Assembly (NCBI RefSeq): GCF_001443045.1
Contig: NZ_LKPJ01000002.1
Location: forward strand, 1-64,000
DNA from: Burkholderia ambifaria
Lineage (GTDB): Bacteria > Pseudomonadota > Gammaproteobacteria > Burkholderiales > Burkholderiaceae
DNA: 64,000 bases
Direction: 5' to 3'
The position numbers and the translations under genes are program-made. Every line of letters starts with the position of its first letter. Position 1 is the first letter of the stretch. This document shows positions 39,715 through 49,587 of the stretch, one piece after another. The notes under the pieces were generated by a model. That model saw only the letters and a program-made list of their open reading frames with translations. It had not been told where the DNA came from and searched no databases.

Positions 39715-40371
39715 TCAGCGTGCCTTCGCGACGCGGTAGCGGCGTTCGAGCGCGCGGGCGTACCACGTCAGCGGGAAGCACATCGCGAAGTAGAGCAGCG
39801 CGACCATCGCGTAGATCGGAAACGGCTTGAATACCGCGTTGGTGATGATGTTGCCGGTTTTCGTCAGTTCGGTCAGCCCGATGATCGACGTGAGCGCGGT
39901 GCTCTTCACCGCCTGCACGAGGAAGCCGACGGTCGGCGGCAGCGCGATCTTCCATGCCTGCGGCCACACCACGTAGCGCAATTGCTGGGTCCACGTCATG
40001 CCGAGGCTGGCCGCCGCGTTCCACTGGCCGCGCGGTACCGCGTCGACGCAGCCGCGCCAGATGTCGGCCAGATAGGCGCTGGCGTTCAGCGTCAGCACGA
40101 CCGACGCGGCGACCCACGGCGTCACGTCGATACCGACGAGCGGCAGTCCGAAGAAGCCGAGGAACAGCTGCATCAGCAACGGCGTGCCCTGAAACACCTC
40201 GACGTAGAGGATCACGAAGCGGCGCAGCGCGGCCGACGCCGAGATGCGCATCGCCAGCAGCGCGAACCCGGCGACGCTGCCGCCGACGAACGTGATCAGC
40301 GACAGCAGCACGGTCCAGCGCGCGGCGAGCAGCAGGTTCCATGCAATATCCTGGAAGGTGAATTCGATCAT
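39715..40371 (-). CDS. Glutamate-type ABC transporter permease (GltK-like)
   Basis: 218 residues, about five membrane segments. [20 protein letters not shown] and the EAA loop [28 protein letters not shown] are typical. Its start overlaps the stop of the other permease gene (40368) by four bases, so the two are coupled. Confidence 0.9.
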   Translation of the reverse strand: MIEFTFQDIAWNLLLAARWTVLLSLITFVGGSVAGFALLAMRISASAALRRFVILYVEVFQGTPLLMQLFLGFFGLPLVGIDVTPWVAASVVLTLNASAYLADIWRGCVDAVPRGQWNAAASLGMTWTQQLRYVVWPQAWKIALPPTVGFLVQAVKSTALTSIIGLTELTKTGNIITNAVFKPFPIYAMVALLYFAMCFPLTWYARALERRYRVAKAR

Positions 40372-41132
40372 CGTGCACGCTCCGTGGGAAGGCGGGTTTC
40401 AGGGGAGCGGGCGCGCCACGTGAAGCGGGCAACCCGGGTGCGCCGCGGCGCGGCAGCCGCGCCGCGCGCCGCGCGGCCCGAGAACAGCCGCCGGGCGACG
40501 CGATTGAGCAGCATGCGCAGCGCGATCGACAGCAGCAGGTAGATCGCGGTCACGACGATGTAGATCTCGAACGCCCGGAAATTGCGCGACTGGATGAAGT
40601 TCGCCGCATAGGTGAGGTCGGGCACCGAGATCTGCGAGACGACCGCGGAGCCGAGCATCACGATCAGCACCTGCCCGAGCAGCGCGGGGTACACGTTCGC
40701 GAGCGCTTGCGGCAGCACGACGTGACCGAACACCTGCCGGCCGTGCAGCCCGAGCGCGCGCGCGGCCTGCACCTGCCCGTGCGGCACCGATTCGATGCCG
40801 GCGCGCAGGATCTCGACCGCATACGCGCCGAGGTTGACCGTCATGGCCAGCACGGCCGCCTGCGCCTCGTCGATATGCACGCCGATCCCGGGCAGCCCGA
40901 AGAAGATGAAGAACAGCTGGACCAGGAACGGCGTATTGCGGATCAACTCGACGTAGGCCGCGACGAGCGCGCGCGCCCAGCGCGGGCCGGCGAGCGCGAT
41001 CCACGCACCGGCGGTGCCGATCAGGCCGCCCAGCACGGTGGCGGCTGCGGTGAGGCCGAGCGTCACGCCGATGCCGCGCGCGAGCATGCCGGCGTAGAGG
41101 CCGAAATCGCTGAAGTCGAACACGTAGGTCAT
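40368..41132 (-). CDS. Glutamate-type ABC transporter permease (GltJ-like)
   Basis: 254 residues from the ATG at 41132 (MTYVFDFSDFGLYAGMLARG). VELIRNTPFLVQLFFIFFGLPGIG and the EAA loop GQVQAARALGLHGRQVFGHVVLPQALA identify it as an amino acid permease subunit. The C-terminal 30 residues are unusually rich in alanine and arginine and extend past the last membrane segment. Forms the channel with the GltK-like protein. Confidence 0.9.
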   Translation of the reverse strand: MTYVFDFSDFGLYAGMLARGIGVTLGLTAAATVLGGLIGTAGAWIALAGPRWARALVAAYVELIRNTPFLVQLFFIFFGLPGIGVHIDEAQAAVLAMTVNLGAYAVEILRAGIESVPHGQVQAARALGLHGRQVFGHVVLPQALANVYPALLGQVLIVMLGSAVVSQISVPDLTYAANFIQSRNFRAFEIYIVVTAIYLLLSIALRMLLNRVARRLFSGRAARGAAAAPRRTRVARFTWRARSPETRLPTERAR

Positions 41133-41175
41133 CGCGATGCCTTTCGTCGTGAGTGCGGGGCGTGGGCGGTGCGCA

Positions 41176-42000
41176 TCACAGGTCGGCCGGCAATGCCGCG
41201 TGCAGCCACTTCTGCGACAACGCATTCAGCGTGCCGCTCTTCCTCGCGCCGGCGATCGCGTCGTTGACCTTCTGCATCAGGCGCGGCTCGTTCTTGTTCA
41301 GGCCGACGTGATCGGGCGAACTGAACAGCGAGAACTTCTGCTCCGGATCGATCGACGGATGGCGCGCGATGATCGTCGCGCCGACGTCGTTGCCGACCAC
41401 GAGCAGTTGCGCCTGTCCCGACAGAAACGCCGCGATCGCGCCGTTCGGGTCGTCGAAGCGCTTGATCGTCGCGCTCGGCGGCGCGACCTTGCTGACGCTC
41501 AGATCCTCGAGCGTGCCGCGCGCGACCGCGATCGATTTGCCGGCGAGATCGGCGTTGCCCTTCACGGCCAGCGACTTCGGGCCGAACACCGCCAGGTAGT
41601 ACGGTGCATACGCGTTCGAGAAGTCGATCACCTTCGCGCGTTCCGGCGTCTGTCCGACCGACAGCAGCATGTCGGCCTTGCGGTCGGCGAGATAGGCCAT
41701 GCGGTTGTCGCCGGTGACCTGCACGAGTTCGACTTTCGCGTTGAGGGCCTTGCCGATCAGGTTCGCCATGTCGATGTCATAGCCTTGCGGTTTCATGTCG
41801 GGACCGATCGAGCCGAACGGCGGGTAGTCCTCGAACACGCCGATGCGCACGACGCCCGCTTTCGCGATCGTATCGAGCGCGTCGGCATGCGCGAGCGGCG
41901 CGAAGGCGGCAAGGCCCGCCGTGCCGGCACAGGCGCAGAGGAGGACGGTACGGGCGAGCAGGCGCTGCACGTGACGGGTGGCTTGGGTCGTTGCGTTCAT
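41176..42000 (-). CDS. Amino acid ABC transporter, periplasmic binding protein
   Basis: 274 residues. Signal peptide about residues 1-40 ending in APLAHA. The mature part has the receptor signature IAKAGVVRIGVFEDYPPFGSIGPDMKPQGYDIDMANLIGKAL, then MLLSVGQTPERAKVIDFSNAYAPYYLAVFG. Most like glutamate/aspartate or general polar amino acid receptors. First gene of the four-gene transporter unit, 50 bases after the PotA-type gene and on the same strand. Confidence 0.9.
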   Translation of the reverse strand: MNATTQATRHVQRLLARTVLLCACAGTAGLAAFAPLAHADALDTIAKAGVVRIGVFEDYPPFGSIGPDMKPQGYDIDMANLIGKALNAKVELVQVTGDNRMAYLADRKADMLLSVGQTPERAKVIDFSNAYAPYYLAVFGPKSLAVKGNADLAGKSIAVARGTLEDLSVSKVAPPSATIKRFDDPNGAIAAFLSGQAQLLVVGNDVGATIIARHPSIDPEQKFSLFSSPDHVGLNKNEPRLMQKVNDAIAGARKSGTLNALSQKWLHAALPADL

Positions 42001-42050
42001 GGTGAGATCCTCGTTGCTGGACTGGACTGCGCGGGAGAAAGAAAAAGGGA

Positions 42051-43124
42051 TCAGGCGCCGCGGGCGGCGATGAGCTTGCATGCATGGGCGGGCAGTTCCG
42101 CGAGCACCGGCATGCCGACGTGCAGGTCGGGCGTCTCGCGCGGCGTCGTCGCGGCCGTCAGCGTGAAGCCGCGGCAGTCGATCGTCGCTTCGATCGACGC
42201 GCCGACGTCGCGCACGAACGAGATCGTGCCGGCCAGCGTATTCGGCGCGGCCGCCGCCGCGTGGCCAGGGCGCACGCAGACGTCCTCGGGGCGAATCAGC
42301 AGGCGCACGGCGTCGGTTGCGCGCGGCGTGTCCGGCGCGCGCCGGATCGCGAGCCGCTGTCCGCCCGGCAGGACGATCGCGTCGTCGCCGTCGCACGCGA
42401 CCGGCAGGATGTTGCCGAGGCCGATGAAGTCGGCGACGAATTCGTTGACCGGATCGCGATAGATGTCGAGCGGCCGGCCGACCTGCTGGATCCGGCCTTT
42501 CTCCATCACGACGATCTCGTCGGCCATCGTCATCGCTTCGCGCTGGTCGTGCGTGACCATGATCGTCGTGATGCCGAGCCGTTGCTGGAGCAGCCGGATC
42601 TCGACCTGCATCGCCTCGCGCAGCTTCGCGTCGAGCGCCGACAGCGGCTCGTCGAGCAGCAGCAGGCGCGGCGACGACGCGATGGCGCGCGCGATTGCGA
42701 CGCGCTGGCGCTGCCCGCCCGACAGTTGCGTGACGAGCCGGTCGGCCATGTGCGGCAGCTGGATCAGCTCGAGCAGCTCGGTGACGCGCCGTGCTTGCGC
42801 GGCCTTGTCCGTCTTGCGCAGCCGCAGCGGATACGCGATGTTCTGCGCGACCGTCATGTGCGGAAACAGCGCGAGCGACTGGAACACCATGCCGAAGTCG
42901 CGCCGGTTGGCGCTCACGTGCGTGAGGTCGCGGCCGGCGAACGTCAGGGTGCCGGAGGTCGGCGTTTCGAGGCCGGCGATGATCCGCATCAGCGTGGTCT
43001 TGCCGCAGCCGGACGGGCCGAGAAAGCAGACGAGCTTGCCGTCCGGTACCGACAGATCGACGTGATCGACCGCATACGCCTGATGAAAGCGCTTCGTCAC
43101 GTTCTGGAGAATGAGCTGGGTCAT
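42051..43124 (-). CDS. Polyamine-type ABC transporter, ATP-binding protein (PotA-like)
   Basis: 357 residues. ATPase domain 1-235 with Walker A GPSGCGKTT, FQSLALFPHMTV, signature [15 protein letters not shown], Walker B LLLLDEPLSALD; then the C-terminal TOBE domain (about 280-357) typical of PotA and related spermidine/putrescine or Fe3+ importers. The ATG at 43124 is preferred over one five codons earlier because AAGGAACC lies just upstream. It serves the permeases at 43171 and 44010. Confidence 0.9.
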   Translation of the reverse strand: MTQLILQNVTKRFHQAYAVDHVDLSVPDGKLVCFLGPSGCGKTTLMRIIAGLETPTSGTLTFAGRDLTHVSANRRDFGMVFQSLALFPHMTVAQNIAYPLRLRKTDKAAQARRVTELLELIQLPHMADRLVTQLSGGQRQRVAIARAIASSPRLLLLDEPLSALDAKLREAMQVEIRLLQQRLGITTIMVTHDQREAMTMADEIVVMEKGRIQQVGRPLDIYRDPVNEFVADFIGLGNILPVACDGDDAIVLPGGQRLAIRRAPDTPRATDAVRLLIRPEDVCVRPGHAAAAAPNTLAGTISFVRDVGASIEATIDCRGFTLTAATTPRETPDLHVGMPVLAELPAHACKLIAARGA

Positions 43125-43170
43125 GAGGGTTCCTTGCACGGGCGAGGGCGAGACGGTGACGGTGCGCGCG

Positions 43171-44013
43171 TCAGAGCGCGACGCCCTTGTCGCCGACGAG
43201 TTTTTCGAGCATCCAGATCAGCGCGAAGTCGATCGCGACCGTGAACACGGCGAAGCAGAACACGGTCGGGTCGAGCGACGAAACAGTGCGGCTGTAGAGC
43301 CAGACCGGCAGGGTCATCGTGTCGATGCTGTACAGGAAGAACGTCACCGTGAATTCGTTGAACGACACAATGAACGCGAACAGCATCCCGGCGAGGATGC
43401 CGGGCCGCATCAGCGGCAGCACGACGTCGACGAGCGCGCGGCGCGGGCTTGCGCCCATCACGCACGCGGCTTCCTCGAAATCGGGGCCGATCGACGCGAC
43501 CGATGCCGCGCAGTTCTTCACCGTGAACGGCAGCGTCAGGATCACGTGCGCGACGACGAGCCGCACGATGCCGAGTTCGACCGGCAGCGCGTTGAACACG
43601 ATCAGCAGCGCGAGGCCGAGCATCACGAGCGGATAGACGATCGGCAACGCGACGAGTTGCTCGACGAGCGTCTTGCCGCGGAAGCGGTAGCGGGACAGCG
43701 CGTAGGCTGCGGGCACCGACACGGCGGTCGCGATCAGCATCGTCGCGACCGCGACGACGAGGCTCGTCGTCAACGCGGCGCCCATCGATTGCGCGCTGCC
43801 CGCATCGGACGACACGAACGTCTGCCAGGCGGCGCGATACCAGTGCAGGCTGAACTCGCGCGGCGGGAATTCGAGCGTGCCCGCCGCGCCGAACGACATC
43901 GTGATCATCGTCAGGATGGGCAGCGCGGCGAGAAACAGCACGAGCGTCGCGAGCGCGCCGGTCACGCGTCCGAGGCGGCCGGGCATGGGCGCGCGCAGGA
44001 GCAGGGCATTCAT
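43171..44013 (-). CDS. Polyamine-type ABC transporter permease (PotC-like)
   Basis: 280 residues, six membrane segments. The EAA region (PDFEEAACVMGASPRRALVDVVLPLMRPGILAG) and the N-terminal lead are those of the inner-membrane proteins of polyamine-type systems. Its start overlaps the stop of the PotB-like gene by four bases. Confidence 0.88.
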   Translation of the reverse strand: MNALLLRAPMPGRLGRVTGALATLVLFLAALPILTMITMSFGAAGTLEFPPREFSLHWYRAAWQTFVSSDAGSAQSMGAALTTSLVVAVATMLIATAVSVPAAYALSRYRFRGKTLVEQLVALPIVYPLVMLGLALLIVFNALPVELGIVRLVVAHVILTLPFTVKNCAASVASIGPDFEEAACVMGASPRRALVDVVLPLMRPGILAGMLFAFIVSFNEFTVTFFLYSIDTMTLPVWLYSRTVSSLDPTVFCFAVFTVAIDFALIWMLEKLVGDKGVAL

Positions 44014-44936
44014 CGGGGCACCTCGTCGGTACGTTGCAGGGTGCGCACGAGGCGCTGCGAAACCGCCATCACGACGAGCGTCGCGCCCATCAGCACGATG
44101 CCGGATGCCGAGGCGGCGGGCCAGTTGAGCAGCGGCGCGACCTGGTCGTGCACGAGCACGGCGAGCATCGGCACGCGTCGACCGCCGAGCAGCAGCGGCA
44201 CCGCGAACGCGCTGGCGTTGTACGCGAACACGAGCAGCGCGCCGGAGACGAGGCCGGGCATCGCGAGCGGCAGCGTCACATGCCGCAGCGTCTGCCACCG
44301 GCTCGCGCCGAGCGTCGCGGCGGCTTCGTCGTACGCGCGGGACACCGCGCGCAGCGCGCTCGACAGCGGCAGCACGGCGAGCGGGAACGCGGTCTGGATC
44401 AGTCCGAGCAGCACGCCGTGCTCGCGGTACAGCAACTGCAGCGGCCGCCCCATCACGCCGGTGGCCAGCAGCCCGCGGTTGAGCAAGCCGGCCGGGCCGA
44501 GCATCACGAGCCAGCCATAGCCTTGCAGCAGCAGGTTCACGAGCAGCGGCAACAGGACGCCGGCGAGCAGCAACCGGCGCGCGAGCCGCGATTCGGTCCG
44601 TGCCATCGCGAGCGCCACCGGGATCGCAAGCAGCACCGCGCACACCATGCTCTGGAACGCGAGGCGCAGCGTGAGCCACAACGACGTCGTGAAGTACGGG
44701 TCCGCGAGGTCGAGGTAGTTCTGCAGCGTGAAGGTCCGCCATTCGTCGCCGGACACGCCCACGCTCATCCGCAACACCGTGAGCGTCGCGGCGGCGAGCA
44801 CCGCGAGGAACGCGAGGATCGGCGCGAGCAGCAGCCAGGGCGGCACGCCGGGCAGCGCGGGCCCGGCGTCGGCGCCCGCGCCGGCCGCGCCAGTAACGGC
44901 CGGCGCGGCGTCGTGGGAGGAGGACAGGGAAGTCAT
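44010..44936 (-). CDS. Polyamine-type ABC transporter permease (PotB-like)
   Basis: 308 residues from the ATG at 44936. An alanine-rich cytoplasmic tail of about 30 residues precedes six membrane segments. The EAA loop (AYDEAAATLGASRWQTLRHVTLPLAMPGLVSG) is clear. It is four bases after the binding-protein gene. Forms the channel with the PotC-like protein. Confidence 0.88.
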   Translation of the reverse strand: MTSLSSSHDAAPAVTGAAGAGADAGPALPGVPPWLLLAPILAFLAVLAAATLTVLRMSVGVSGDEWRTFTLQNYLDLADPYFTTSLWLTLRLAFQSMVCAVLLAIPVALAMARTESRLARRLLLAGVLLPLLVNLLLQGYGWLVMLGPAGLLNRGLLATGVMGRPLQLLYREHGVLLGLIQTAFPLAVLPLSSALRAVSRAYDEAAATLGASRWQTLRHVTLPLAMPGLVSGALLVFAYNASAFAVPLLLGGRRVPMLAVLVHDQVAPLLNWPAASASGIVLMGATLVVMAVSQRLVRTLQRTDEVPR

Positions 44937-44940
44937 GGCG

Positions 44941-46038
44941 TTACGCCGCGAAGAGGCCGGTGTAGCGCTTGATCCATGCCGGCTGGACGGCCGCGAGCGC
45001 CTTGTCGTCATGCAGCACGGCCTTCTCCGCGATCTGCTGCGGTGACGGCACGAACGCGCGGCTTGCCGCGGGAATCACGGCCTTGCCGTTCACCGGGCCA
45101 TTCAGGACGTCGGCCGCCATTCGGCCCTGCACGTCCGCGTCGAGCGAATGGTTGATGAACGCGTGGATCAGGTCGAGGTCGCCCGGGTGTGCCTTCGGGA
45201 TCACGGTGAACATCAGCTGCGTCGCGAAGCCTTCCTTCATCCCGTACGTCACGCCCATCTTGTAGTCCGGCTTGCGGATCTGGTCCGGGAAGAACGCGGG
45301 CGAATAGATGCCGCCGATGTCGAGCGAGCCGGTGCGGAACAGGTCGGCAACCTGGTTCGGGTTTTCGCCGAGGGTCATCACGCGGTCCTTCAGTTGCGCG
45401 AGCTTCCTGAAGCCCGGATCGATGTTCTGCTGCGAACCGCCGGCCAGCTTCGCCGCGATGATCGCGAGGTCGACCGCTTCGGCCCACTCGGGCGGCGGCA
45501 GGAACAGGCGGCCCGCATACTTCGGATCCCACAGTGCCTCGTAGCTCGACGGTGCGCTCTTCACGGTCGCCGTGTTGTAGATCAGTCCGTCCGACCACAG
45601 CAGGTAGCCGATGCCGAAGCCGTTCGCGCCCGTGCGGTATTGCGGCGCGACGTCCTTCAGGTTCGGCAGCCGGTTCAGGTCCGGCTTCGCGAGCAGGCCT
45701 GCATCCGCGAGCCCTGCCGCGCCGACGCCGGCGAGCGTGATGACGTCGTAGGTCGGCCGCTCGCCCGCGGCCTTGACCTTCGCGACCATCCCCGACGTGC
45801 CGTCCGCGCGATCGGCGATCACGCGTGCGCCGGTCTGCTTGCTGAAGCTTTCCGCGATGTTGCGCAGCGCGGCCGCGCCGGTATCGTCGGACCACGTGAG
45901 CAGGCGCAGCGTCTTGCCCGCGAAGCTCTTCGATTGTGCCTTCGCAGTACTGATGAACGGCATCGGAAGGGCGGATGCGGCGAGTGCCGTGCCGAGGGTT
46001 TTGATCACCTGCCTTCTTCCCGCCTTGAAGTGTTGCAT
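44941..46038 (-). CDS. ABC transporter extracellular solute-binding protein (polyamine type, Tat-exported)
   Basis: 365 residues. The N-terminus MQHFKAGRRQVIKTLGTALAAS with a double arginine and a hydrophobic stretch ending AKAQS looks like a Tat signal. The mature protein is of the family-1 binding type related to PotD and iron receptors (LRLLTWSDDTGAAALRNIAESF, YDVITLAGVGAAGLADAGLL, PSSYEALWDPKYAGRLFLP). Given the aruI-type gene just upstream, arginine, 4-guanidinobutyrate, agmatine or a polyamine are the candidate ligands. Confidence 0.86.
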   Translation of the reverse strand: MQHFKAGRRQVIKTLGTALAASALPMPFISTAKAQSKSFAGKTLRLLTWSDDTGAAALRNIAESFSKQTGARVIADRADGTSGMVAKVKAAGERPTYDVITLAGVGAAGLADAGLLAKPDLNRLPNLKDVAPQYRTGANGFGIGYLLWSDGLIYNTATVKSAPSSYEALWDPKYAGRLFLPPPEWAEAVDLAIIAAKLAGGSQQNIDPGFRKLAQLKDRVMTLGENPNQVADLFRTGSLDIGGIYSPAFFPDQIRKPDYKMGVTYGMKEGFATQLMFTVIPKAHPGDLDLIHAFINHSLDADVQGRMAADVLNGPVNGKAVIPAASRAFVPSPQQIAEKAVLHDDKALAAVQPAWIKRYTGLFAA

Positions 46039-46187
46039 GGCCGTCTCCTGATGAACGATGCCGTGTGGTTCGATGCCGGTCGCCGAACTGCGGCGTGGGG
46101 TGTGGATGAACTGTAGGGAGGTCAAATTTCCGCAACAAACGAAATATCCGCATGCGCGGCATGACATAAACGCATGGGCCGGCGGCC

Positions 46188-47660
46188 TCAGCGGGCCGGC
46201 ATCATGACCTGCTTGATCTCCTGGAACGCGGCCAGCCCGAAAGGACCGAGCTCGCGTCCGATGCTGCTGCGCTTGTAGCCGCCCCATGAGGTTTGCGGAT
46301 AGATCAGTTGGGGCGTGTTGATCCACACGACGCCCGCCTCGAGCGCGTCGGCAACCCGCTTGCCGCGTGCCGCGTCGCGCGTGACGACGGTCGCGACGAG
46401 CCCGTATTCGGTATCGTTGGCGGCCGCGATCGCGTCGTCTTCGGTGTCGAATCGGCGGATGCACAGCACCGGCCCGAAGATTTCTTCACACCATAGCGCG
46501 CTGTCGGCCGGCACGTCGGCGAACAGCGCGGGCCGGATGAAGAAGCCGGGGCCGTCGAGCGTGCCGCCGCCCGTCACGAGCCGCGCGCCGTCGGCCTGGC
46601 CTTGCGCGATGTGACGCTTCACGCGTTCGTATTGCGCGCGATTCGTCAGCGGCCCCATCTGCACGCCGGGGGCGAACGGCGGGCCGACGACGGTCGCGTC
46701 GATTCGCCGCGCGACGCGCGCGATCAGGTCGTCGGCAAGCGGCGCAGCGACGAGCACGCGCGAAGTCGCCGAACACATTTGCCCGGCGTTGAACAGCCCG
46801 CCGCCCGCGATGAGCTCGACCGCGTGATCGAGGTCGGCGTCGTCGAACACGATGATCGACGACTTGCCGCCGAGCTCGAGGCCGACGCCCTTGATCGTGT
46901 CCGCGGCCGTCTTCATGACCTGCGCGCCGACCGCGGTGCTGCCGGTAAACGACACCTTCGCGACGAGCGGATGCGCGCACAGCCGGGCGCCGACGTCGTG
47001 GCCGGTGCCGGTCACCACGTTCAGCACGCCGGGCGGCAAGCCCGCTTCGGCGGCGATCGCGGCGAGTTCGAGCTCGGGCAGCGGCGTGATCTCGGACGGC
47101 TTCAGCACGACGGTGCAGCCGGCCGCGAGGGCGGGCGCGAGCTTCCACGCGGTCGTGACCATCGGGAAGTTCCACGGCACGATCAGCGCGGCGACGCCGG
47201 CCGGTTCGCGCCGGATCCACGCGCGATGGTCGTCGCCGGGCAGCGCGATCTCGGTTTCGCCGTTCGTGTCGAGGCGCTCCGCGAGGCTCGCGTAGTAGTC
47301 GAAGGTGGCGATCACGTCCGCGACGTCGATTTCGGCTTCGGCGAACGGCTTGCCATTGTTGAGCGACTGCAGTGTGGCGAGCCGCGCGCGACGCGCGTCG
47401 ACGCCGCGCGCGATTGCGCGCAGCAGGGCCGCGCGCGTGGCGCCCGTCGTGCGCTTCCAGCCGGGAAACGCGCGCGACGCGGCTTGCACCGCGTGCTCGA
47501 CGTCTGCTTCAGCGCCTGCGCTGACGTCGGCGAGGACGGCTTCCGTCGACGGATCGACGACGGGCAACGTCGCGCCGTCGACGCTCGTGCGCCACGTACC
47601 GTCGATGAAGTGGCGCGTGTGCAGCGGCGGATCGAATGCGAGATCGGGTGTCGTGCTCAT
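46188..47660 (-). CDS. NAD-dependent aldehyde dehydrogenase, candidate 4-guanidinobutyraldehyde dehydrogenase
   Basis: 490 residues, standard for the betaine/aminobutyraldehyde dehydrogenase group. General base Glu262 in LELGG and nucleophile Cys296 in AGQMCSATSR are both present, with PWNFPMVTTAWKLAPALAAG. Start overlaps the stop of the AruI-like gene (ATGA), so the two are coupled. In the arginine transaminase pathway of Pseudomonas the aldehyde produced by AruI is oxidised by KauB-type enzymes to 4-guanidinobutyrate; this protein is placed to do that. Confidence 0.88.
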   Translation of the reverse strand: MSTTPDLAFDPPLHTRHFIDGTWRTSVDGATLPVVDPSTEAVLADVSAGAEADVEHAVQAASRAFPGWKRTTGATRAALLRAIARGVDARRARLATLQSLNNGKPFAEAEIDVADVIATFDYYASLAERLDTNGETEIALPGDDHRAWIRREPAGVAALIVPWNFPMVTTAWKLAPALAAGCTVVLKPSEITPLPELELAAIAAEAGLPPGVLNVVTGTGHDVGARLCAHPLVAKVSFTGSTAVGAQVMKTAADTIKGVGLELGGKSSIIVFDDADLDHAVELIAGGGLFNAGQMCSATSRVLVAAPLADDLIARVARRIDATVVGPPFAPGVQMGPLTNRAQYERVKRHIAQGQADGARLVTGGGTLDGPGFFIRPALFADVPADSALWCEEIFGPVLCIRRFDTEDDAIAAANDTEYGLVATVVTRDAARGKRVADALEAGVVWINTPQLIYPQTSWGGYKRSSIGRELGPFGLAAFQEIKQVMMPAR

Positions 47661-49351
47661 CGCTGCACCTGTCCGAACCAGGTTGCCTCGTCGATTTCGA
47701 TCACGGTCGGGATTGCGCGCGCGGTGGCGTCGCGCAGCGCGGCGGCCAGCGCGCCGGGTGTGGCGGCCGTGTGCGCCGCGCAGCCGAAGCCGCGTGCGAG
47801 CGCCTGGAAATCGGGCGTATACGGATCGACGCCGACCGGCGTGATGTCGCGCGCAACCATGTATTTGCGAATCTCGCCATAGCCGCGGTTGTTCCAGACG
47901 ATCACGATCACCGGGAGCCGCGCCTCGACCGCGCTCGCGAGCTCCGGCAGCGTGAACTGCAGGCCACCGTCGCCGATCAGGCACACGACCGGGCGCGCGG
48001 GTGCGGCGAGCTTTGCGCCGATCGCGGCGGGCAGCCCGTAGCCGAGCGTGCCGTAGCCGGTCGACGAGTTGAACCAGCTGCGCGGTGCCGGCGCATCGTG
48101 CGTGAAATTGCCGACGTAGACGGGACTGGTCGAATCGCCGGCGATGATCGCGCCGGGCAGCGTGGCGACGATCGTGTCGATCAGCAGCGCCTGCGCTTGT
48201 GCGGCGCCGTCGTGGCTGGATGCGATCGCGGCGCGCACGGCGGCGACCCGCGGCGCGCCCCAGTCGGCCTCGGGTGTCGGTGCCGGCCGTTCATGCAGGC
48301 GGGTCGACAGCGCGCCGAGCGCGAGCCGCGAATCGCCGGCGATGGCGATTTCGGCGCGGGCGTTGCGCATCAGCTGTTGCGTGTCGATGTCGATGCGGAT
48401 CAGCCGGCCGTCGATCGCGAAGCCGCCGTCGAACACGACGTCGTAATCGGTTTCGCCAAGCTCGGTGCCGACGGCGAGCACCACGTCGGCGTCGCGGATC
48501 GCCGCGCGGGTGGCCGGCAGCGACTGGGTCGAGCCGATCAGCAACGGATGGCCGGCCGGCAGCAGGCCCTTCGCGTTGATGGTCAGCGCGACGGGTGCCT
48601 GCAGGCGTTCGGCGAGTTCGCGCAATTCCGCGGCCGCGTGGATGGCGCCGCCGCCTGCCAGGATCAGCGGCCGACGCGCGTGCGCGAGCAGGTCGGCGGC
48701 CGCCGCCAGCGCGTTCGCGTCCGGTGCCGGGCGCGCGGGCGGCGCGGGCGGGGCGTCGGACAGCGCGGGCGCCGGCATCACGATCACGTCGAGCGGAATC
48801 TCGATATGCACGGGCCGCGGCCGCGCGCTGGCGAAGACCGCGAATGCGCGCGCGAGGACTTGCGGCAGGTCGGCCGCGTCGAGCAGCGTGTGCGAGAACG
48901 CGGTGAGTCCCGCGAACACGTCGCGCTGCGACGGCAGCTCGTGCAGGCGGCCGTCGCCGTTGCCGAGCTCGCGTCGTGCGTTGACGCTGGAGATCACCAG
49001 CATCGGGATCGAATCCGCGTAGGCCTGGGCCATCGCGGTCGCGATGTTGGTCATCCCCGGCCCGGTGATGATGAAGCAGACGCCCGGTCGGCCCGTGACG
49101 CGCGCATAGCCGTCGGCCATGAAGCCGGCCCCCTGTTCGTGGCGCGGCGTCACATGGCGGATCGACGATGCGGCCAGGCCGCGATAGAGCTCGACGGTAT
49201 GCACGCCGGGAATGCCGAACACGCATTCGACACCGTGGCGTTCGAGGAGGTCGACGAGCGCTTCGCCGCAGGTGCGGGGGCGGGCCTGGCAGGGTGCCGC
49301 CGTAGCCTTGCGGGCCCCGGCGATGGAGGAGACGGTGGCTGGATGGTTCAT
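47657..49351 (-). CDS. aruI: Thiamine-diphosphate enzyme, 5-guanidino-2-oxopentanoate decarboxylase (AruI-like)
   Basis: 564 residues of the acetolactate-synthase fold. The catalytic glutamate is Glu72 in TPRHEQGAGFMADGYAR; the ThDP/Mg motif runs from GDG at 460-462 to NN at 487-488. The sequence FGIPGVHTVELYRGL is characteristic of the AruI group rather than acetolactate synthase, which has no such wording and normally a regulatory subunit. AruI decarboxylates 2-ketoarginine to 4-guanidinobutyraldehyde. No ribosome binding site is evident before the ATG at 49351. The transaminase AruH that makes 2-ketoarginine is not in the window. Confidence 0.83.
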   Translation of the reverse strand: MNHPATVSSIAGARKATAAPCQARPRTCGEALVDLLERHGVECVFGIPGVHTVELYRGLAASSIRHVTPRHEQGAGFMADGYARVTGRPGVCFIITGPGMTNIATAMAQAYADSIPMLVISSVNARRELGNGDGRLHELPSQRDVFAGLTAFSHTLLDAADLPQVLARAFAVFASARPRPVHIEIPLDVIVMPAPALSDAPPAPPARPAPDANALAAAADLLAHARRPLILAGGGAIHAAAELRELAERLQAPVALTINAKGLLPAGHPLLIGSTQSLPATRAAIRDADVVLAVGTELGETDYDVVFDGGFAIDGRLIRIDIDTQQLMRNARAEIAIAGDSRLALGALSTRLHERPAPTPEADWGAPRVAAVRAAIASSHDGAAQAQALLIDTIVATLPGAIIAGDSTSPVYVGNFTHDAPAPRSWFNSSTGYGTLGYGLPAAIGAKLAAPARPVVCLIGDGGLQFTLPELASAVEARLPVIVIVWNNRGYGEIRKYMVARDITPVGVDPYTPDFQALARGFGCAAHTAATPGALAAALRDATARAIPTVIEIDEATWFGQVQR

Positions 49352-49587
49352 GGATCGTGGTGTGCCGATTGGGAGGGTGAGTGGCCCGTACCGCGAACGA
49401 GGGGCATGACGCGGATTGTCGGCGTCGATCCGGGGTGCCAACAATCGATTAGTTTTCATGCGCGGCATGAGCGGCCTGCATGGCGGCGCCGCTGCGCGGC
49501 GAGGCGGCTGCCGGTCTTCGTGCAAGCCGGTTCGACCTTCCCGTCTTCACACGCCGGGCAGCCGGCCGTCGCGATCGAATCCGGAAT

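Noticed and set aside
42051-43124. PotA-like ATPase as an iron (FbpC) or sulfate (CysA) transporter component
   Set aside because: The ATPase alone cannot distinguish these, but the receptor and the coupled AruI-like and aldehyde dehydrogenase genes on the same strand favour a polyamine or guanidino substrate.
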